Below are positions 59,750 through 64,000 of a stretch of DNA of 64,000 nt, one piece after another. The notes beneath the pieces are model-generated. The model was not told where the DNA came from. It saw nothing but the letters and a program-made list of their open reading frames with translations, and did no database searches. The stretch's first letter is position 1. Each line of letters starts with the position of its first letter. The translations under genes were made by a program, and so were the position numbers. This DNA comes from 67-14 sp020438345 (GTDB taxonomy: Bacteria > Actinomycetota > Thermoleophilia > Solirubrobacterales > 70-9), in NCBI GenBank assembly GCA_937872475.1, contig CALMSY010000005.1, positions 62,001 through 126,000 of the forward strand, written 5' to 3'.

Positions 59750-61324
59750 GTGTTGAGGCTCAGGTTCAAAGACCTGCTTTTCGCTGCTTTCGCGGCACTT
59801 TTCCTGCTCTCGGCAGGAACCAGCACTGCTGCCCCGGTGCCGGTGGTCCACGGCAATCAACTGGTCGACTCGACCACAGGGCGGCAATTTCTTCCACGCG
59901 GGGTCAACTTCCCCGGCTTTGAATACGCCTGCCAGCAAGGCTGGGGTTACGGCAACAGCGGGACCGGACCCGGGCAGGTCGAGCAGACCGTTTCGGCGAT
60001 CGCGGACTGGCATATCAACACGGTCCGGTTGCCCTTGAACCAGGATTGCTGGCTGGGCGATGACGGCCTGCCGGCCGGCGAGTTGACAACAGGCGACTAC
60101 CGGGATGCTGTCGAGAACTTCGTGTCCGCGTTGAACGCGGTCGGAATAGTGGCTGTCCTCGACCTCCACTGGACCGGTCCGAACGGTGTCGAGGCCGACG
60201 GATTGCGGCCCTTGCCCGACGATCGCTCTCCCGCATTCTGGGGTTCGGTGGCTAGCCGGTTCCGGCTTTCCCCTTCGGTCATCTTTGACCTGTTCAACGA
60301 ACCACATTCACGCTGGGGCACCGGGAGCTGGCTGTTCGAGCTGGGTTGGGACTGCTGGGCCGACGGGGGCTGCGACGCTCCGGCAGAAGCCGATACCGAC
60401 CCTGAGAGCGGGCTGGACTGGTACCAGACAACCGGCATGCGATCCCTGGCCCAGGCGGTCCGTTCAACCGGCGCCGCACAACCGATCCTCGTCTCCGGCA
60501 TCGACTACGCAAACGATCTGCGGGGCTGGCTGGCCAACCGGCCGGTTGACAGTCAGCTGATCGCCGGCTTCCACAACTACCCGATTCAGCGTTGTCACGA
60601 GCAAAGCTGCTGGAACAGCGAGATCGGAGTCCTGGCGAGCCATGTCCCGGTTCTCGCCGCCGAGTTCGGTCAGAACGATTGCGAGAGCCCGGACCACATG
60701 AACAACTTCATGAAGTGGGCCGACTCCCGAGGCATCGGATACCTCGCCTGGGCCTGGTGGGTCCTTCCCGTCCTGGGATGCGACAACTACGCCCTGATCT
60801 CGGATCTGGACGGAACGCCTCTCGCTCCGGCCGGCACTGCACTTCATGACCACCTTGCGGAACTGGAGCGGGAGCCAACCGCACCCGATCCCGTTCCGGT
60901 CCGTCCGGAGGACCCTCCGAGGACTGAAGAATCTGTACGGCCCGACGTTGACGGGAAGGAAGTGGTTGTGGTGAAGCGCCGGCATTCCCGACTGAAGATC
61001 AGGCAGGCCGTCTGGAGGAACGGCAAGCTGCGACTGCGAATTCAAATCAGCCCGCTTGCGTCTTTCGCCGTTCGCCTGAGGTTGCGCCTGATCGTTGACC
61101 CGGCAGCCGCTGTGCCTCCGACAACTGACCGCAGGCTTATCCGGCGAAATCTGACCGTAAGTTCCAGCCGCGAAAAGCTGGTGATCGCCAACATTCCTGC
61201 CGGCCTGAAACCGACTCTGGTGATCGCCAGCTATCCGGGGGATCAGCGTTTGCGCCCGAAGACGGTCAGGAAACGACTGTCGTCATCTGTGTCGGGTGTC
61301 ACCCGGCGCTCGGGGTCGACCTGA
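59750..61324 (+). CDS. Secreted glycoside hydrolase family 5
   Basis: About 524 residues with a signal peptide (RLRFKDLLFAAFAALFLLSA...TAAP). The GH5 (cellulase-like) barrel starts FLPRGVNFPGFEY and has INTVRLPLNQDCWLG, VLDLHWTG, FDLFNEPHSRWG (acid/base Glu) and VLAAEFGQNDC (nucleophile Glu). The last ~150 residues are a basic beta-type domain (KRRHSRLKIRQAVWRNGKLR...). Several cysteines suggest disulfides. GTG start chosen for the signal peptide and AGGG 3 bp upstream; an earlier GTG follows TACCCT by 4 bp. Beta-glucan or similar polysaccharide is the likely substrate. Confidence 0.88.
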   Translation: MLRLRFKDLLFAAFAALFLLSAGTSTAAPVPVVHGNQLVDSTTGRQFLPRGVNFPGFEYACQQGWGYGNSGTGPGQVEQTVSAIADWHINTVRLPLNQDCWLGDDGLPAGELTTGDYRDAVENFVSALNAVGIVAVLDLHWTGPNGVEADGLRPLPDDRSPAFWGSVASRFRLSPSVIFDLFNEPHSRWGTGSWLFELGWDCWADGGCDAPAEADTDPESGLDWYQTTGMRSLAQAVRSTGAAQPILVSGIDYANDLRGWLANRPVDSQLIAGFHNYPIQRCHEQSCWNSEIGVLASHVPVLAAEFGQNDCESPDHMNNFMKWADSRGIGYLAWAWWVLPVLGCDNYALISDLDGTPLAPAGTALHDHLAELEREPTAPDPVPVRPEDPPRTEESVRPDVDGKEVVVVKRRHSRLKIRQAVWRNGKLRLRIQISPLASFAVRLRLRLIVDPAAAVPPTTDRRLIRRNLTVSSSREKLVIANIPAGLKPTLVIASYPGDQRLRPKTVRKRLSSSVSGVTRRSGST

Positions 61325-61337
61325 GAAGATCAGGTTC

Positions 61338-62255
61338 ATGGCTGTACGCGAAGTCATCGAGATTCACGGCCAACCGGTCACCTACCACAGCATGGGTTCA
61401 GGCCCGCCGCTGCTGTTGATTCATGGCATAACTTCAAGTTCGAGGACCTGGAAGAGCATCATGCCCCGGCTGGCGAAGAACCACACGGTGATCGCCCCTG
61501 ACCTGCTCGGCCACGGCCGCTCCGCAAAACCGCAGGGGGACTATTCACTCGGTGCCTATGCCAGCGGAATTCGCGACCTGCTTGTCGCATTGGACATCCC
61601 AAAGGCGACGGTTGTCGGCCACTCGCTCGGTGGCGGAATTGCCATGCAGTTCTGCTACCAGTTCCCGGACCGGATTTCCCGCCTCGTCCTGGTTGACACG
61701 GGTGGCATCGGCAGCGATGTCAACCTTGTGCTTCGTGCGGCAGCCCTGCCTGGCGCCGAATTCGTACTGCCTCTGCTTTTCACCCCCACCCTTCACGACG
61801 CCGCCGTGAAGGTACGGAACTTCGTTTCCGGCTTCGGAATCCACGGCAATGCGGATGTCGAAGGTGTGGCCGAAGGCTTCGCCTCTCTTACCAAAGCCGA
61901 TTCCCGCCGGGCCTTCCTGAATACGGTCCGCTCGGTGATCGATCCGAGTGGACAACGGGTCTCCGCCGCGGACAGGCTGTACCTGACAAGCGACATACCG
62001 TCGATGATCGTCTGGGGCGACAAAGACAAGATCATCCCGGTCGCCCACGCTGACCTCGCCCATGAACTGATGCCCGGAAGTCGACTGGAGATCTTCCCCG
62101 GGGCAGGACATTTTCCCTTCAACGATGATCCCGACCGGTTTATCAGGGTACTCGAGGACTTCATCGAAACAACCGGTGAAGCGGACCTGGATGAGGAACA
62201 CATCCGGAGAATGCTGCTGAAGCGCCAAAGCGAAAACTCCACCGAGGCTGCCTGA
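61338..62255 (+). CDS. Alpha/beta-fold hydrolase
   Basis: 305 residues. Oxyanion motif LLLIHGITSSSRTW, nucleophile elbow VVGHSLGGGIAMQF (Ser), Asp in MIVWGDKDKIIPVAHA and His in PGAGHFPFND. Cap domain with KVRNFVSGFGIHGNADV. The ATG giving MAVREVIEIHGQPVTYH is chosen, with AGG just upstream. First of a three-gene rightward operon with the TetR-like domain (28-bp gap) and an amidohydrolase. Substrate unknown; resembles esterases or epoxide-hydrolase-like enzymes. Confidence 0.9.
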   Translation: MAVREVIEIHGQPVTYHSMGSGPPLLLIHGITSSSRTWKSIMPRLAKNHTVIAPDLLGHGRSAKPQGDYSLGAYASGIRDLLVALDIPKATVVGHSLGGGIAMQFCYQFPDRISRLVLVDTGGIGSDVNLVLRAAALPGAEFVLPLLFTPTLHDAAVKVRNFVSGFGIHGNADVEGVAEGFASLTKADSRRAFLNTVRSVIDPSGQRVSAADRLYLTSDIPSMIVWGDKDKIIPVAHADLAHELMPGSRLEIFPGAGHFPFNDDPDRFIRVLEDFIETTGEADLDEEHIRRMLLKRQSENSTEAA

Positions 62256-62282
62256 GGCAGCGACTTGGGCATACTCGTAGAT

Positions 62283-62738
62283 ATGAGCGACGAGTTGCCG
62301 GTTGAAGAAGTCCTCTCCGCACTGGAGGAGTATCAGCGGCGCACCATCGGTTTGTACCGGGAACATGCGGAAGACCCGGAAGCCTGTGTGAAGGCCATGG
62401 TCAGGCTTCATCTCGCCTGGACAGAGGAATCTCCGGACCGGGCCAGAATGGTCGCGCGGTACCGGAACCCGGTTCAGGCCGGGCCGGGCCGGGAGCGGCT
62501 CACCGAATCCAACCAGGCCTATTTCCGGGAATCAAAGGAGTGGATCAGAAACGCAACGGAATCGGGTCGCATGCCGTCGATCTCGTTCAACGTCCTACAC
62601 GCCCTGGTCTTCGCGCCGACCCAGGAGCTGGCTAAGCACTGGCTGGGCGGAAGACTGAAAAAGGAACCAACCGAGTACGCGGCTGCAATGGGCGCCGCCG
62701 CCTGGGCCGGAATCCTGGCCGCGGGGGACAGCCGATGA
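62283..62738 (+). CDS. TetR-type ligand-binding domain lacking the HTH
   Basis: 151 residues, all helical. From LSALEEYQRRTIGLYREHA through VRLHLAWTEESPDRARMV, SNQAYFRESKEWIRNATESG and LHALVFAPTQELAKHWLGGR to MGAAAWAGI it follows the C-terminal half of TetR/AcrR regulators helix by helix. The N-terminal DNA-binding domain is absent: only ~9 residues precede the domain, and the hydrolase gene ends 28 bp upstream. It overlaps the amidohydrolase by 4 bp (ATGA). It may be a truncated regulator kept as a ligand-binding partner, or decay. Confidence 0.72.
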   Translation: MSDELPVEEVLSALEEYQRRTIGLYREHAEDPEACVKAMVRLHLAWTEESPDRARMVARYRNPVQAGPGRERLTESNQAYFRESKEWIRNATESGRMPSISFNVLHALVFAPTQELAKHWLGGRLKKEPTEYAAAMGAAAWAGILAAGDSR

Positions 62739-63553
62739 TCATCGATGCCTGGATGCAGCACCCCACCCCGCGCTTCCTTTCCCACCGGGCATTCGCATCC
62801 CTCATGCGCTGGACCGGCCAGGAACCCCCGAGCGAGGAGATCCCGATCGATGCCTCGCTCGCGGCGATGGATTCAGGCGGGGTAGATCACGGCCTGCTCA
62901 GCGCCTGGCATTCTCCTGCCGGGCCGATGATCGGCAACGAAGAAGTGGCGGCCTGTTGCGCCGCCCACCCGAATCGCTTCAGCGGCCTTGCCGCGGTCGA
63001 CCTTTCACAACCGATGGAAGCAGTGCGTGAACTCCGCCGCCGGGTGACCGAAGACGGCTTCAAGGGTCTGAGGATGCTTCCCTGGCTCTGGGAAACCCCG
63101 CCGACCGACCGTCGTTTCTATCCCCTGTTCGCGGCCTGTGTCGAGATGGGAATCCCGTTCTGCACCCAGGTCGGCCACACCGGACCGCTGATGCCCTCCG
63201 ATCCCGGCAGGCCGATCCCGTACATCGATCAGGTGGCGATTGATTTTCCCGAGCTGGTCATTGTCGGTGGCCACATCGGCTATCCCTGGACCGAAGAAAT
63301 GGTGGCGGTCTGTCGCAAGCACGAGAACGTTCACATCGACACCTCCGCTTACACCCCGGGGCGCTACCCCCCGGAACTGATCGCCTACATGAAATCGAAG
63401 TCAGGCCGACGCAAAGTTCTCTGGGGTTCGAACTACCCGATGATCCCCCCGCAGAACGCCCTTGAAGGGCTGCAAGACCTCGGGCTGGACGAAGAATCGC
63501 GAAACCTCTTCCTTGGTGGAAACGCCCGTCGGGTCTTCAACCTGACCATCTGA
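62735..63553 (+). CDS. Amidohydrolase-2 (ACMSD-like) family protein with altered metal site
   Basis: 272 residues of the amidohydrolase_2 TIM barrel: GFKGLRMLPWLWE, GIPFCTQVGHTGP, LVIVGGHIGYPW, VHIDTSAYTPGRYP, VLWGSNYPMIPP and FLGGNARRVFNL. Two usual metal-site elements differ. The N-terminal D-x-H-x-H reads IDAWMQHP, and the late Asp of GSDYP is Asn (GSNYP). The barrel His residues remain. It may use a reduced metal site or have shifted chemistry; decarboxylase/hydrolase activity should not be assumed. Translationally coupled to the HTH-less TetR domain. Confidence 0.85.
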   Translation: MIIDAWMQHPTPRFLSHRAFASLMRWTGQEPPSEEIPIDASLAAMDSGGVDHGLLSAWHSPAGPMIGNEEVAACCAAHPNRFSGLAAVDLSQPMEAVRELRRRVTEDGFKGLRMLPWLWETPPTDRRFYPLFAACVEMGIPFCTQVGHTGPLMPSDPGRPIPYIDQVAIDFPELVIVGGHIGYPWTEEMVAVCRKHENVHIDTSAYTPGRYPPELIAYMKSKSGRRKVLWGSNYPMIPPQNALEGLQDLGLDEESRNLFLGGNARRVFNLTI

Positions 63554-63560
63554 AGCGGTT

Positions 63561-64000
63561 TCAGACCTCGACCGGGGTCAGCTCCGGGCGCTTCGCGTGA
63601 CGGCCGTCTCCGGATGATTTTCCTGCCAGGCGACGGTAGATCCAGGGAGCGAGGAAAGCCCCGGCCCACCGGACCTCGGCCAGCATCTGTTCAGTGAAGG
63701 CCGGCCTGGGTCGCTCGGGGAGCGTACCCGGCCAGGGCTGACCGTCCGGTAGCGGTTCGATCAGGGAAAACATGCCGTCGGCAAGTACCTGGTGACCGGC
63801 CGGGTTTAGATGAAGCCGATCCGGGCACCAGTGGCCGGGGTCGGCCACATCAGCCAGCGCTTCGATATCGAGAATCAGGGTGCCGTGCCGTTCAGCGATT
63901 CTCCGCAGCCCCCGGTTGAACTCGGCCATCGTCTCCGAGAGCAATTTGCCGACCGGCATCATGAGCGCAGGGTCGGGGTAGGTGACCGTGAGCACAGTCG
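63561..64000 (-). CDS. GDSL/SGNH-family esterase, 5' part outside window
   Basis: The C-terminal ~146 residues of a leftward gene running off the window edge. The catalytic Asp-x-x-His is in CPDRLHLNPAGHQVLAD, preceded by LLSETMAEFNRGLRRIAERH and LILDIEALADV, typical of SGNH lipase/esterases. The Ser-containing GDS block is not in the window. The tail LAGKSSGDGRHAKRPE is basic. It ends 7 bp from the convergent amidohydrolase stop. Confidence 0.83.
   Translation of the reverse strand, partial: TVLTVTYPDPALMMPVGKLLSETMAEFNRGLRRIAERHGTLILDIEALADVADPGHWCPDRLHLNPAGHQVLADGMFSLIEPLPDGQPWPGTLPERPRPAFTEQMLAEVRWAGAFLAPWIYRRLAGKSSGDGRHAKRPELTPVEV

Overview
The window is a high-G+C actinobacterial chromosome segment. 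The best guess is the class Thermoleophilia (Solirubrobacterales/Conexibacter-like), inferred from gene content and protein style, not from a database search. Supporting signs are strong third-position G/C (long antisense open frames behind most genes), a tRNA-Ala without an encoded CCA, many GTG and TTG starts, and -10 boxes of the form TAnnnT placed directly in front of start codons. I see no prophage, insertion sequence, CRISPR array or replication origin.

Region 1 (1-34.6 kb) is mostly leftward (minus strand) and housekeeping. Read in the direction of transcription it runs valS-folC, a zinc-ribbon membrane protein, ndk, a TetR/QsdR-like regulator, maf, then the elongation block mreC-mreD-mrdA-rodA (no mreB nearby), rng, rplU, rpmA. 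An exported 627-aa protein of unknown function and a divergent tandem pair of exported SGNH-domain proteins sit between rpmA and obgE. Next come obgE-proB-proA-nadD-rsfS-tRNA-Ala, agmatine deiminase, a ring-cleaving dioxygenase, leuS, the DNA-uptake pair comEA-comEC, and holA. rpsT and a window-edge murJ are at the left end.

Region 2 (34.6-50.8 kb) mixes conserved and accessory genes. clpX and clpP-tig, often neighbours elsewhere, are about 8 kb apart. Between and beside them lie a beta-helix secreted protein, a membrane-anchored alkaline-phosphatase-superfamily protein, a metallo-beta-lactamase-fold hydrolase, a GNAT, a DUF2252 protein, a secreted adenosine-deaminase-like enzyme, a cyclase, an extended SDR and an M23 endopeptidase.

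Region 3 (50.8-64 kb) holds a membrane-fused spermidine-synthase-like protein, a CtaG-like membrane protein, a GH15 glucoamylase/trehalase coupled to the PLP protein YggS, two CNNM/CorC transporters with small partners, a secreted GH5 glycosidase, and a hydrolase / HTH-less TetR domain / amidohydrolase operon. A window-edge GDSL esterase closes the window.

The most interesting observations are: (i) the DUF2252 protein carries kinase-like motifs in circularly permuted order; (ii) ten genes have a TAnnnT hexamer exactly 6 bp before the start codon, implying leaderless mRNAs; (iii) clpX appears to start at CTG behind a strong Shine-Dalgarno, restoring its zinc finger; (iv) four genes end inside degenerate 14-23 bp tandem repeats that continue past the stop codon; (v) a 48-bp palindromic intergenic element occurs twice; (vi) an exported SGNH pair in which the second copy has lost the catalytic Asp; (vii) a TetR ligand domain without a DNA-binding domain, coupled to an amidohydrolase with altered metal-site residues.
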